From NCBI RefSeq assembly GCF_006974125.1, contig NZ_CP037858.1, positions 3,472,001 to 3,536,000 of the forward strand: a DNA stretch of 64,000 bases, read 5' to 3'. A program made the translations under genes and the position numbers. Of the stretch, positions 35,734-44,532 are shown one piece after another; the first letter of the stretch is position 1, and every line of letters starts with the position of its first letter. The stretch is from Stenotrophomonas maltophilia. GTDB taxonomy: Bacteria; Pseudomonadota; Gammaproteobacteria; Xanthomonadales; Xanthomonadaceae. Under the pieces are notes generated by a model. That model was given only the letters and a program-made list of their open reading frames with translations. It was not told the origin of the DNA and ran no database searches.

Positions 35734-35875
35734 GCCGGACCAGGTTGGAGCGCGCGGGCCCCGGGTGCTGACGGGGGAATCGTCGCCGGGGTCGGGAAGC
35801 GCTGGAGTGCCCGGTCAGGGTAGCGAGGGCAGGGGGAGGCGACAAGGACTTGACGGTACGTCGATTGCGCGAATA

Positions 35876-35945
35876 CCGCCGGGCATGGCCCGGCGCTACC
35901 GGATGCGTTCACATTGGCGTGGTAGCGCCGGGCCATGCCCGACGG
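35876..35945. repeat. SMAG/REP pair, head to head (GCGCCGGGCC core)
   Basis: An element ending in GCGCTAC at ~35899 is followed by one starting GTAGCGCCGGGCC at 35922. Both share the core CCGGGC(A/C)TGGCCCGG. The heads face each other. The pair lies between rnhB and dnaE, two genes of the same direction. Confidence 0.78.
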
Positions 35946-35949
35946 CTGT

Positions 35950-36609
35950 TCAGGCGATCGTGACGGCCTGCTCGGCCTGCAGGCACTCACGCACCGGGGC
36001 GAAGCTGCGGCGGTGTTCCTCGCAGGGGCCGTGCTCGCGCAGGGCTGCCAGGTGGGCCGGGGTGCCGTAGCCCTTGTGCTGCTCGAACCCATACTGAGGG
36101 TAGCGGGCGTGCACGTCCTGCATGTAGCGGTCGCGCGAGACCTTGGCCAGGATCGAAGCGGCCATGATCGACCGGTCGATGCCGTCGCCACCGACCAGCG
36201 CCTGTGCGGGGAGCACCAGGCCCTTGGGCACGACGTTGCCGTCGATGCGGGCGAAGCCGGCGACGTGGGCCACTGCCGCAACCACGTCGCGCATGCCCTG
36301 CAGGGTGGCCTGGTAGATGTTCAGGCGGTCGATGGTGTCCACGTCCACCAGCACCACCTGCCAGGCCAGGGCACGTTCGATGATGCGGTCATGCAGTTGC
36401 TCGCGGCGGGCTGCGGTCAGCTGCTTGGAATCGTCCAGGCCGTTGATTCGCGGCCGGGATGGATCGAACACCACTGCTGCCACCGCCACCGGTCCGGCCA
36501 GCGGACCGCGGCCAGCTTCGTCGACGCCGGCGACCAGACGCTCCGGCTCGACCACGGCGGCGGCGTCGAACAGGGCCAGGCTGGCCGCTGCGGCGTGGCG
36601 GCGGCTCAT
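35950..36609 (-). CDS. rnhB: Ribonuclease HII
   Basis: A 219-residue enzyme that cuts the RNA strand of RNA-DNA hybrids and removes single ribonucleotides from DNA. The DEDD active site is visible in [14 protein letters not shown] (~28-33), DDSKQL and [14 protein letters not shown]. Its ATG overlaps the lpxB stop by four bases (ATGA), so it is the distal gene of the lpxD-fabZ-lpxA-lpxB-rnhB operon. A REP pair follows before dnaE. Confidence 0.95.
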   Translation of the reverse strand: MSRRHAAAASLALFDAAAVVEPERLVAGVDEAGRGPLAGPVAVAAVVFDPSRPRINGLDDSKQLTAARREQLHDRIIERALAWQVVLVDVDTIDRLNIYQATLQGMRDVVAAVAHVAGFARIDGNVVPKGLVLPAQALVGGDGIDRSIMAASILAKVSRDRYMQDVHARYPQYGFEQHKGYGTPAHLAALREHGPCEEHRRSFAPVRECLQAEQAVTIA

Positions 36610-37865
36610 GCCTGGGCCTGGTCGCGCATCAGCAGCTCGCCCACCGCGTCGGCCGCACGGGCCGAGGCATTGCGGCGCAGGCGCTCATGCAGGCGGGCAT
36701 AGGTGTCCTGCAGGTCGATCACCCGCTGCGGGTGGTCGAACCACTGCTGGATGGCTGCCGCCAGCTTGTCTGGTGTGCAGTCGTGCTGCATCAGTTCCGG
36801 TGCCAGGTCCTGGCCCGCCAGGATGTTGGGCAGGGCGAAGCGATCGACCTTGATCAGGCCCAGCGCCTTGACCAGACGGTAGGTGAGCTCGTTGACGCGG
36901 TAACCGACCACCATCGGCCGCTTGACCAGCATCGCCTCCAGCGTCGCGGTGCCCGAGGCCAGCACCACCACATCGGCGGCGATCATCGCGTTGCGTGCCT
37001 CGCCGTCGAGAACGTGCGAAAAAGCCACCGGCAACGCCGAGCGTGACAGCTGCTCTTCGATCAGGCGCTTGCAGGCCGGGTTGGCCGCAGGCACCACCAC
37101 GTGCAGGCCGGGGATGCGTTCGGAGACCTGCCAGGCGGCCTCGAAGAACGGTTCGCCCAAGCGCGAAATCTCGCCCAGGCGGCTGCCCGGCAACACTGCC
37201 AGTACCTTGGCCGAGGTCGGCAGGCCAAGTGCGGCACGGGCCTCCTCGCGGTTGCCCTGCAGCGGAATGTCATCGGCCATCGGGTGGCCGACGAAGCGCG
37301 CGTCGATGCCGTGCCTGGCATAGATCGGCGGTTCCATCGGGAACAGGCACAGCACCAGGTCGGCGCTGCTGCCGATCTTCTCCGCCCGCTTCTCGCGCCA
37401 GGCCCAGACCGAGGGGCTGACGTAGTGCACGGTGCGCACGCCGCGCTGCTTCAGCCAGCGCTCGATGCCCAGGTTGAAGTCGGGCGCGTCGATGCCGATG
37501 AACACGTCCGGCTGCCATTCCAGTGCACGCTGGCGGAACGCCGAACGCAGTTTCAACAGGCGTGGGAGATGGCGCAGTACTTCAGTCAGGCCCATCACCG
37601 CCAGTTCGCTGGCGTCGTGCCAGGTCTGGCAGCCGGCACTGCGCATGGCATCGCCGCCGATGCCGGCGAATTCGGCATTCGGGAAGCGCGCTTTCAGTTC
37701 GCGCACCAGGCCCGCACCGAGCAGATCGCCGGAGGCCTCACCGGCCACCAGGGCGATCCGCAACGGGCGCTCGCTGAGCACCCGCTGGGCAGGGACGCTG
37801 CCAGCCATGGAGGCCAGCGGAATCACGGCGGCGCCGGCCGGCGCCTGGCCGGTCGTGCTGCTCAT
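36606..37865 (-). CDS. lpxB: Lipid-A-disaccharide synthase
   Basis: A 419-residue glycosyltransferase that joins UDP-diacylglucosamine and lipid X to form the lipid A disaccharide. Landmarks are [19 protein letters not shown] near the N-terminus, [28 protein letters not shown], LLPGSRxxE-type [10 protein letters not shown] and [20 protein letters not shown]. The first ~30 residues are a variable leader before the conserved [10 protein letters not shown]; an internal start at ATG 37808 (MAGSVPAQ) is possible. It overlaps lpxA and rnhB by four bases each, indicating tight coupling. Confidence 0.96.
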   Translation of the reverse strand: MSSTTGQAPAGAAVIPLASMAGSVPAQRVLSERPLRIALVAGEASGDLLGAGLVRELKARFPNAEFAGIGGDAMRSAGCQTWHDASELAVMGLTEVLRHLPRLLKLRSAFRQRALEWQPDVFIGIDAPDFNLGIERWLKQRGVRTVHYVSPSVWAWREKRAEKIGSSADLVLCLFPMEPPIYARHGIDARFVGHPMADDIPLQGNREEARAALGLPTSAKVLAVLPGSRLGEISRLGEPFFEAAWQVSERIPGLHVVVPAANPACKRLIEEQLSRSALPVAFSHVLDGEARNAMIAADVVVLASGTATLEAMLVKRPMVVGYRVNELTYRLVKALGLIKVDRFALPNILAGQDLAPELMQHDCTPDKLAAAIQQWFDHPQRVIDLQDTYARLHERLRRNASARAADAVGELLMRDQAQA

Positions 37866-38653
37866 CGCAGCAAGGGCCTCTCGGCGTGCTCGATGAAGTC
37901 CAGCATCGCCTTGACGTCATCGCTGTCACGCGCCTGTTCGGTCAGCTGCACCTTGGCTTCGGCCAGCGGCAGGCCTGCCACGTACAGGGTGCGGTAGGCG
38001 CGCTTGATGGCGGAGATGCGCTCGGCATCGAAGCCGCGGCGCTTCAGGCCTTCGCTGTTGATACCACGCGGGCGGCCCAGCGAATCGGTGCCGACCATGG
38101 TGAACGGTGGTACGTCGCCATTGGTCAGCGCGCCCATGCCGAGGAAGGCATGCGCACCGATGCGGCAGAACTGGTGGGCACCGGCGAAGCCGCTGATGAT
38201 CACGTAGTCGCCCACGGTCACGTGGCCGGCCAGCGTGGTGTTGTTGGAGAACACGCAGAAGTTGCCGACATGGCAGTCATGCGCCACGTGCGTGTAGGCC
38301 AGCATCCAGTTGTCGTCGCCGATGGTGGTGATGCCACCGCCGCCGCCGGTGCCACGGTTCAGCGTGACGAACTCGCGGAACACGTTGCGGTCGCCGATCA
38401 CCAGTTCGGTGCGTTCGCCAGCGAACTTCTTGTCCTGCGGCTCGCCACCGACCGCTGCGTGGCCCACGAAGCGGTTGTCACGGCCGATCTTCGTCGGGCC
38501 GTGGATGCTGCAGTGGGGGCCCACCACCGTGCCGGCACCGATTTCGACATCGGCACCGATCAGGGTGAACGCGCCGACCTGGACGTCGTCGGCCAGGCGC
38601 GCGGCCGGATCGATGACGGCGGTCGGGTGGATCCGCGGTGCGTTGTCAGTCAT
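37862..38653 (-). CDS. lpxA: Acyl-ACP--UDP-N-acetylglucosamine O-acyltransferase
   Basis: A 263-residue left-handed beta-helix trimer that puts the first acyl chain on UDP-GlcNAc in lipid A synthesis. Hexapeptide repeats run through the first two thirds ([20 protein letters not shown] onward). The catalytic base lies in [12 protein letters not shown] (His ~127), and NNTTLAGHV matches the family. The C-terminal helical domain ([14 protein letters not shown]) is intact. ATG 38653 is the family start. It overlaps lpxB by four bases and lies 16 bases after fabZ. Confidence 0.96.
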   Translation of the reverse strand: MTDNAPRIHPTAVIDPAARLADDVQVGAFTLIGADVEIGAGTVVGPHCSIHGPTKIGRDNRFVGHAAVGGEPQDKKFAGERTELVIGDRNVFREFVTLNRGTGGGGGITTIGDDNWMLAYTHVAHDCHVGNFCVFSNNTTLAGHVTVGDYVIISGFAGAHQFCRIGAHAFLGMGALTNGDVPPFTMVGTDSLGRPRGINSEGLKRRGFDAERISAIKRAYRTLYVAGLPLAEAKVQLTEQARDSDDVKAMLDFIEHAERPLLR

Positions 38654-38669
38654 TCCTGCCTCCAGTGGA

Positions 38670-39128
38670 TCAGCCCTTGGCGCCGGCGCACATGACTTCG
38701 GCCGAGGCAACGACTTCACCGTTGACCTTGGCTTCGCCGTAGTACCAGCCCATGTTGCGGATCAGGCGCTTCATCTGCACATCCAGCATCAGCACGTCGC
38801 CGGGAACGACCTGCTTGTTGAAGCGGGCGTTTTCCACCTTGACCATGTAGAACAGCTTGGACTGCGCATCGCGGCCAAGCGTGAGCTGGGTCATTACGCC
38901 ACCGGCCTGCGCCAGCGCTTCGATGATCAGCACGCCGGGCATGATCGGGCGGCCCGGGAAGTGGCCCTGGAAGAACGGCTCGTTGATGCTGACGTTCTTC
39001 TGCGCAAGGATGCGCTTGGCTTCGATGTCGAGCTCAAGCACCCGGTCCACCAGCAGGAACGGGTAGCGGTGCGGGAGCAGTTCCTGGATCTGGCAGACGT
39101 CGATCGGAAGCTGCAGCGTGTCGTTCAT
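38670..39128 (-). CDS. fabZ: (3R)-hydroxyacyl-ACP dehydratase
   Basis: A 152-residue hot-dog-fold enzyme that dehydrates hydroxyacyl-ACP in fatty-acid elongation. It competes with LpxA and LpxD for hydroxyacyl-ACP, so its presence in the lpx operon balances membrane lipid against lipid A. The active site is visible as [29 protein letters not shown] (His) and IIEALAQ (Glu). ATG 39128 overlaps the lpxD stop by four bases (ATGA). Confidence 0.96.
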   Translation of the reverse strand: MNDTLQLPIDVCQIQELLPHRYPFLLVDRVLELDIEAKRILAQKNVSINEPFFQGHFPGRPIMPGVLIIEALAQAGGVMTQLTLGRDAQSKLFYMVKVENARFNKQVVPGDVLMLDVQMKRLIRNMGWYYGEAKVNGEVVASAEVMCAGAKG

Positions 39129-40147
39129 TCTTTCTCCTTGCCAGCAGCCAGGACGCGGCGAGCCAATGCGTCCAGCTGCTTGAAGCGCGCGGCGTTCTTG
39201 CGCCACGTGCGGTTGTCGGTCAACGGGGTGCCGGACGAGTACTCGCCCGGCTCATGGATGGAATTGCGGACCACCGACTTGCCGGTGATCACGACCTTGT
39301 CGCAGATCTCGAGGTGGCCGACCACGCCGACGTGGCCGCCGAGCAGGCAGTAGCGGCCGATCCTGGCGCTGCCGGCGATGCCGGTGCAGCCGGCGATGGC
39401 CGAGTGCGCGCCGATCTGCACGTTGTGCGCGATCTGCACCAGGTTGTCCAGGCGCACGTCGTCGTCCAGCACGGTGTCTTCCAGCGCACCGCGGTCGACG
39501 CAGGTGTTGGCGCCGATCTCGCAGTCATCACCGATGCGCACGCCGCCGAGCTGCGGCACCTTGATCCACTTGCCGGCATCCATGGCCAGGCCGAAGCCAT
39601 CGGCGCCGAGCACGGCACCGGGATGCACGCGAACGCGCTTGCCGAGCTTGACCCGGGTGACCAGGGTGACCCGCGCGATGAGCTCGCAGCCGTTGTCCAG
39701 GCTGCAGTCTTCACCGATCACGCTGCCGGTACCGATGATGCAGTTCTCGCCGACCACGCTGCGCGCGCCGATGGAGACGAAGGGACCGATATGGGCGCTG
39801 GCGGCGACCTGGGCGCTGGGATCGATGACGGCGCTGGGGTGGATGCCCGGCGGGCGCGCCGGCGCGATGTCGAACAGCGCGGCGATCTTGGCGAAGGTGG
39901 TGTACGGGTCCTTGGCCACGAGCGCGGCGCCGGGGGCGGCCTCGGCGTCGTCGGCACGCAGGACCACCAGCGAGGCCTGGCTGTCGGCCAGCTGGGCGCG
40001 GTAGCGGGGGTTGGCGAGGAAGGTCAGCTGGCCAGGACCGGCATGGGCGAGGGTGGCCACGCCATGGATGGCGGTGGCGGGGTCGCCATGGACCTGCAGG
40101 CCGAACTGCTCGGCGAGTTGCTGGGCGGTGTAGGTGGGAGTATTCAC
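39125..40147 (-). CDS. lpxD: UDP-3-O-acylglucosamine N-acyltransferase
   Basis: A 340-residue enzyme that adds the second, N-linked acyl chain to the lipid A precursor. An N-terminal uridine-binding domain (TAQQLAEQFGLQVHG) precedes a long hexapeptide-repeat beta-helix (IHPSAVIDPSAQVAASAHIG onward), with the catalytic His in NLVQIAHNVQIG. The start is GTG 40147, which fits the family N-terminus, but there is no good Shine-Dalgarno before it; the leader reads TTAAACTCCCGCC. Upstream is a 533-base structured gap with a terminator-like hairpin for bamA, so lpxD probably has its own promoter there, though I cannot point to one. Confidence 0.95.
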   Translation of the reverse strand: MNTPTYTAQQLAEQFGLQVHGDPATAIHGVATLAHAGPGQLTFLANPRYRAQLADSQASLVVLRADDAEAAPGAALVAKDPYTTFAKIAALFDIAPARPPGIHPSAVIDPSAQVAASAHIGPFVSIGARSVVGENCIIGTGSVIGEDCSLDNGCELIARVTLVTRVKLGKRVRVHPGAVLGADGFGLAMDAGKWIKVPQLGGVRIGDDCEIGANTCVDRGALEDTVLDDDVRLDNLVQIAHNVQIGAHSAIAGCTGIAGSARIGRYCLLGGHVGVVGHLEICDKVVITGKSVVRNSIHEPGEYSSGTPLTDNRTWRKNAARFKQLDALARRVLAAGKEKE

Positions 40148-40217
40148 GGCGGGAGTTTAACGTGTGAGGCCATTGCGGTCATGCGGGGTCAAAAGCGGCG
40201 CCTGCCTGATGTCCCGG

Positions 40218-40484
40218 GGTGATGGCGCAGGGGGCTGCCCAGGACACGCCGTAGACCCCGCTCCGCGGTCCGGCCCAGCCGCTGGCGGCTGGGCGTTCGG
40301 GCGCTTGCGAAGCAGTGCTTCGCAAGCAAAGCGCCCTCACCCCTGGGGGCTCGATGGCGCCTTGCTCGTGTGCGCTGTCCTGCGCACACGGCAAGACCGG
40401 GGTTGGGCGTCCTGCCCAACCCGCCCGAAGCATGCCTCGGGCCCATGGCGCCAACGGTCCTGGTCAGCCCCCTGCGCCATCACC
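40218..40484. repeat. Inverted-repeat element enclosing four stable hairpins
   Basis: A 28-base arm (40218-40245, GGTGATGGCGCAGGGGGCTG at its start) is complementary to 40457-40484 with one mismatch. The 211 bases between contain four near-perfect hairpins. They are CCCAGCC/GGCTGGG (274-293 of this kb), GCTTGCGAAGC/GCTTCGCAAGC (303-327), CGTGTGCGC/GCGCACACG (367-390) and GGTTGGGC/GCCCAACC (401-421). No credible coding sequence fits. It could be a small mobile repeat (MITE-like) or a structured RNA. It occupies the place where many relatives have skp. Confidence 0.7.
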
Positions 40485-40530
40485 AGGTGATTTCACGCGA
40501 GCGCGGGAAGTAACGGTGGCGAGCAAGTAA

Positions 40531-40557
40531 AACGAAAACGCCGGGCAGAGCCCGGCG
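40531..40557 (-). terminator. Intrinsic terminator for the bamA transcript
   Basis: On the minus strand CGCCGGGC, a TCT loop and GCCCGGCG (539-557 of this kb) form a perfect 8-bp stem followed by TTTTCGTTTT. It is about 125 bases beyond the bamA stop and ahead of lpxD. A second stem, GCCCCCCTT/AAGGGGGGC (581-603), lies between it and bamA. Confidence 0.7.
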
Positions 40558-40660
40558 CTTCGCGCCCCGTCTGGTGGAGAGCCCCCCTTTTGTTAAGGGG
40601 GGCGCGCCAGCGGCGCGGGGGATAGGTGAAATGCGCGGGCAATTCACCGGAGGTGGATCA

Positions 40661-40687
40661 GTTCTGAGGAACGTCGTTCCTCAGAAC
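40661..40687 (-). other. Perfect 12-bp hairpin spanning the bamA stop codon
   Basis: GTTCTGAGGAAC (661-672 of this kb) pairs with GTTCCTCAGAAC (676-687) around a GTC loop. The stem contains the last bamA codons and its TGA. It may protect the bamA mRNA 3' end. Confidence 0.65.
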
Positions 40688-43044
40688 TGGCCGCCGAAGG
40701 TGAATTGCAGGCGTTCGATCTTGTCGCCGTCTTCCTTCTTCAGCGGGAACGCGTAGCTGATCGAGATCGGGCCGACCGGAGCACGCCACAACAGGGCGAC
40801 ACCGGAGGACACGCGCAGCTCGTTGGCCTTGAAGTTCTTGGTGCCGTTGTAGACGTTACCGAAGTCGACGAAGGCCGACACGCGGGCCGACGGGCTGTCG
40901 AACAGGCGCGGGAAATAGGCTTCGACCGAACCGACGGTCTTCAGCGAACCACCCAGCGGCTGGCCTTCCGGGTAACCGTCGGTGACTTCGCGCGGGCCGA
41001 GGGTGTTGTCCTCGAAGCCGCGGACCGAGTTGGTACCACCGGCATAGAAGTTCTCGAAGAACGGCAGGCCGCTGGCGGTGACGGTACGGGTGGTGCCATC
41101 GGCATTGGTGATCGTACGGGTGTAGTCCTTGCCGTAGGCGTCACCGTAGCCCACTTCGGCGCGGGTGTTGATCACCAGCGACGGCATGATCGGCCAGTAC
41201 TTGCTGATCTGGTAGTTCAGCTTGTAGTACTCGATGGTCGAACCTGGCAGGGTCGTTTCCAGGCCGACGCGCTGGTAGGTACCGCGGGTCGGCATGAAGT
41301 AATCGTTGCGCGAGTCGCGCGCCCAGCCGAGCTCGGTACGCCAGGCATGGAAGGTGCGCGAACCGACCGCATCGATGTAATCGATGATCGAGGCCGGGGT
41401 CGAGCCACGGTAGGTCGTGATCTGGTTGCTGTCGATGCCGAACATCAGCGAGACGGTGTCGGTCTCGGTCAGCGGCACGCCGAACACCACCTGCGCCGAA
41501 CCATTGGTGCTGTTGTACTGGGCGGTGTTGAAGTCGGAGTAGTCCAGTTCACGCCAGGACAGGTTGTAGCCCAGCGACACGCCGTCATCGGTGAAGTACG
41601 GGTTGGTGTAGCTGAAGCCGTAGCGCTGCAGGTAGCTGCTGCGCGAGGCTTCGACCGACACGCGGTTGCCGCCGCCGAGGAAGTTGTTCTGCGACAGCTG
41701 CACCGAGGTGGTCATGCCGTAGGACTGCGAATAGCCCAGGCCGAACACGAAGCTGCCGGAGGTGGTTTCCTTGACGTTGTAGACGACGTCGACCTGGTCG
41801 TTGCTGCCGCTGACGGCCGGGGTTTCCACGTCCACCGATTCGAAGTACCCCAGGCGCTGCAGGCGGATCTTGGATCGGTCGATCGCGGCCTGCGAGTACC
41901 AGCTGTTCTCGAACTGGCGCATTTCGCGACGCATCACTTCGTCGGAGGTGCGGGTGTTGCCACGGAACAGGATGCGGCGCACCGACACGCGCGGGCCCGG
42001 AACGACCTGCATGTTGATGGCCACGGTCTGGTCGGGGCGGTTGGTGGTCGGAATCGGGTTCACCTTGGCGAACGCGTAGCCGATGTTGGACAGCGAGTTG
42101 GTGATGGTGTCCGAGCTGAATTCCAGCAGGGCACGCGAGAACGTGTCGCCGGACTTCTGGATCACCATGCGCTCGACGTCCTCCTGCGGGAGGATGGTGT
42201 CGCCGCTGACCTTGATCTCGGAGATCTTGTACTGCGCACCCTCGGTCACGCCCGCGGTGAGGAACATGTCGCGCTTGTCGGGGCTGATCGAGACCTGGGT
42301 GGAATCGATGCTGAAGTCGACGTAGCCGCGGTCCAGGTACCAGGAGTTGAGCTTTTCCAGGTCGCCGGACAGCTTTTCCTTGGAGTACTGGTCGTCACGG
42401 CGGTACCACGACGCCCAGTTGTGCTCCTTGGACTCCCAGGTCTCCAGGATGTCCTTGCTCTCGAACTTCTCGGTGCCGACGAGGTTGACGTGGCGGATCT
42501 TGGCCGCCTTGCCTTCCTTGATCGCGATCGCGATGTCCACGCGGTTGCGGTCCAGCGGGCTCACGGTCGGGGTGATCTCGACGGTGTACTTGCCACGGTC
42601 GTTGTACTGGCGGCGCAGTTCCTGGGTCACGCGGTCCAGGCTCAGGCGGTCGAAGGTGCCACCCTCGGTCAGGCCGATGTCGGACAGGCCCTTGAGCAGC
42701 TGCTCGGACTTGATGTCCTTGTTGCCGGTCACGGTCAGCTTGTTGATCGCCGGGCGTTCCTTGACGGTCACCACCAGGATGCTGCCCTGGCGGTCCAGCT
42801 GCACGTCTTCGAAGAAGCCGGTCTTGTACAGGGCGCGGATGGTCTCGCCGACCTTGTTGTCGGTGATCGTCTCGCCACGTTCCACCGGCAGGTAGGTGAA
42901 CACCGTGCCCGAGCTGATGCGCTGCAGGCCATCGACGCGGATGTCGCTGACAGTGAAGGGCTCGGCTGCCTGGGCCAGGGCGGGAGCGCCGGTGACGGCG
43001 GCGAGGGCGAGGGCCAGCAGGCGGCGATTGGGGAGTCGCGTCAT
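40681..43044 (-). CDS. bamA: Outer-membrane protein assembly factor BamA
   Basis: A 787-residue essential Omp85 protein that folds beta-barrels into the outer membrane. A signal peptide (LLALALAAVTGAPALAQA) is followed by five POTRA domains (FTVSDIRVDGLQRISSGTVF onward) and a 16-strand barrel that ends in the typical C-terminal Phe (FTFGGQF). The VRGFEDNTLGPRE segment is the lid-lock VRGF motif of the barrel. ATG 43044 fits the family; an upstream ATG at 43122 overlaps the rseP stop (ATGA) and would add 26 residues before the signal, so the true start is not fully settled. It follows rseP directly. No skp gene follows. Confidence 0.95.
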   Translation of the reverse strand: MTRLPNRRLLALALAAVTGAPALAQAAEPFTVSDIRVDGLQRISSGTVFTYLPVERGETITDNKVGETIRALYKTGFFEDVQLDRQGSILVVTVKERPAINKLTVTGNKDIKSEQLLKGLSDIGLTEGGTFDRLSLDRVTQELRRQYNDRGKYTVEITPTVSPLDRNRVDIAIAIKEGKAAKIRHVNLVGTEKFESKDILETWESKEHNWASWYRRDDQYSKEKLSGDLEKLNSWYLDRGYVDFSIDSTQVSISPDKRDMFLTAGVTEGAQYKISEIKVSGDTILPQEDVERMVIQKSGDTFSRALLEFSSDTITNSLSNIGYAFAKVNPIPTTNRPDQTVAINMQVVPGPRVSVRRILFRGNTRTSDEVMRREMRQFENSWYSQAAIDRSKIRLQRLGYFESVDVETPAVSGSNDQVDVVYNVKETTSGSFVFGLGYSQSYGMTTSVQLSQNNFLGGGNRVSVEASRSSYLQRYGFSYTNPYFTDDGVSLGYNLSWRELDYSDFNTAQYNSTNGSAQVVFGVPLTETDTVSLMFGIDSNQITTYRGSTPASIIDYIDAVGSRTFHAWRTELGWARDSRNDYFMPTRGTYQRVGLETTLPGSTIEYYKLNYQISKYWPIMPSLVINTRAEVGYGDAYGKDYTRTITNADGTTRTVTASGLPFFENFYAGGTNSVRGFEDNTLGPREVTDGYPEGQPLGGSLKTVGSVEAYFPRLFDSPSARVSAFVDFGNVYNGTKNFKANELRVSSGVALLWRAPVGPISISYAFPLKKEDGDKIERLQFTFGGQF

Positions 43045-43118
43045 GTCACGTCCGGTAGGAAGGTCGATTTCATTGGTGCGGGATGCCGACGCTGTAGACG
43101 GCAACAACGTGGAAAAGT

Positions 43119-44477
43119 TCATCGCGGGACCAGGCCGAGGATGTCGTTGTAGAACGCCAACCCCATCAGCCCGGCCAGCAACGCCAGGCCGATGTATTGG
43201 CCGGCGGCGATGGCACGCTCGCTCAGCGGGCTGCCCTTGACCAACTCGATAAGGTAATACAGCAGGTGCCCGCCGTCCAAGATCGGGATCGGCAACAGGT
43301 TGATGATGCACAGGCTGAGTGACAGCAGGGCAAGGAACTGCAGGAACCAGTCGAGGCCGCGTTTGGCCGAGACATTGGCCACGCGGGCGATGGTGACGGG
43401 CCCGGAAACGTTCTGCAGCGAGGCTTTGCCGGTGACGATGCGGCCCATCATGCCCAGCGAATCGGCGGCAAGCCGGCCGGTTTCACGCACGGCGACGGTC
43501 ACTGCATCCAGCGGCCCATAGCGCAGCAGGGTGTCATAGGAGGGGCTGTAGGTGGTGGGGAAGCCGACGCCGATCTGCCAGACCGGGTTGCCCTTGCCAT
43601 CCTTGCCCTGGCGGGGCGTGACTTCCAGTGCAAGGCGTTCACCGCCTCGCAGGACCTCGATCATGCCAGGGCCTCCGGCACGACCGAGGGCCTGGATCTC
43701 GCCGATCACCTGGTCGACGCTGTCGATGCGCTGGCCGTCGATCGCCACGATCAGGTCGCCCGGCTGCAGCAGCCCGGTGACCACCGAATCGGCGGTGAGC
43801 GAGTCGACCAGCGCCGGCTGCAGCCACGACTGCCAATACAGGCCGGCCAGGATCGGCACCCGTCGTTCATCGAAACCGGCGGGCAGCTGCGACAGCGGCA
43901 GGGTGCGCACGCGTACCTGGTCCGCGGGGTCGAGTACTTCAAGCGTGACGTCGCGGCGATCCATCGCGGCGGCGGTCAGCGCCATGCTGGCCTCGCCCAG
44001 CGTGGCGACCTGGCGGTCATCCACCCGCAGAACGCGGTCACCACTGACCAGGCCGGCACTGGCGGCGATGCCGTCAACCCGGCCGATCGTCGGCGAGTAG
44101 TCCTGCTTGCCGATCACGAACATCGCCCACAGCAGCAGGATGCACAGCAGCAGATTGGCGATCGGCCCTGCAGCAACGATGGCGATGCGCTGCCACACGG
44201 TCTTGTGGTTGAAGGCCTGGCCGCGCTCGTGGGGATGGACCTCGACCTCGCGCTCGTCGAGGAACTTCACGTAGCCACCCAGCGGGATGGCGGCAATGGC
44301 GAACTCGGTACCGTGCTTGTCGCGGCGCGACCACAGCGGGCGGCCGAAGCCGACCGAGAAGCGCAGGATCTTGACCCCACAGAGGCGGCCGACCCAGTAA
44401 TGCCCGAACTCGTGGAACGTGACCAGCAGCCCGAGGCTGACAATCATCCACCAGACCGATCCGATGAAGTCAGTCAT
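43119..44477 (-). CDS. rseP: Site-2 zinc metalloprotease RseP
   Basis: A 452-residue inner-membrane protease that cuts RseA within the membrane to release sigma-E, and also clears leftover signal peptides. The zinc site HEFGH (~22-26) lies in the first helix, and the third ligand motif NLLPIPILDGGHL is near the C-terminus. Two PDZ domains lie between (around DGIAASAGLVSGDRVLRVDD and LLQPGDLIVAIDGQRI). It sits directly before bamA, so envelope stress control and barrel assembly are linked. ATG 44477; 55 bases separate it from dxr. Confidence 0.95.
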   Translation of the reverse strand: MTDFIGSVWWMIVSLGLLVTFHEFGHYWVGRLCGVKILRFSVGFGRPLWSRRDKHGTEFAIAAIPLGGYVKFLDEREVEVHPHERGQAFNHKTVWQRIAIVAAGPIANLLLCILLLWAMFVIGKQDYSPTIGRVDGIAASAGLVSGDRVLRVDDRQVATLGEASMALTAAAMDRRDVTLEVLDPADQVRVRTLPLSQLPAGFDERRVPILAGLYWQSWLQPALVDSLTADSVVTGLLQPGDLIVAIDGQRIDSVDQVIGEIQALGRAGGPGMIEVLRGGERLALEVTPRQGKDGKGNPVWQIGVGFPTTYSPSYDTLLRYGPLDAVTVAVRETGRLAADSLGMMGRIVTGKASLQNVSGPVTIARVANVSAKRGLDWFLQFLALLSLSLCIINLLPIPILDGGHLLYYLIELVKGSPLSERAIAAGQYIGLALLAGLMGLAFYNDILGLVPR

Positions 44478-44532
44478 GCAGGCTCACAGTGGCGGGCAGG
44501 GGCGGCGGCGTCATGCTGGGCGAGGCGGTCGT

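Noticed and set aside
32530..35823. 1097-codon frame on the plus strand across dnaE
   Set aside because: It is antisense to dnaE and results from GC3 bias. Its translation is a Val/Ala/Gln/His/Arg-rich string with no family features.
40164..40530. ORFs of 70-108 codons in the bamA-lpxD gap
   Set aside because: They cross perfect hairpins and terminal repeats, occur on both strands and resemble no skp-like sequence.
40705..43152. 815-codon plus-strand frame over bamA
   Set aside because: Antisense shadow of bamA with no recognisable domain.
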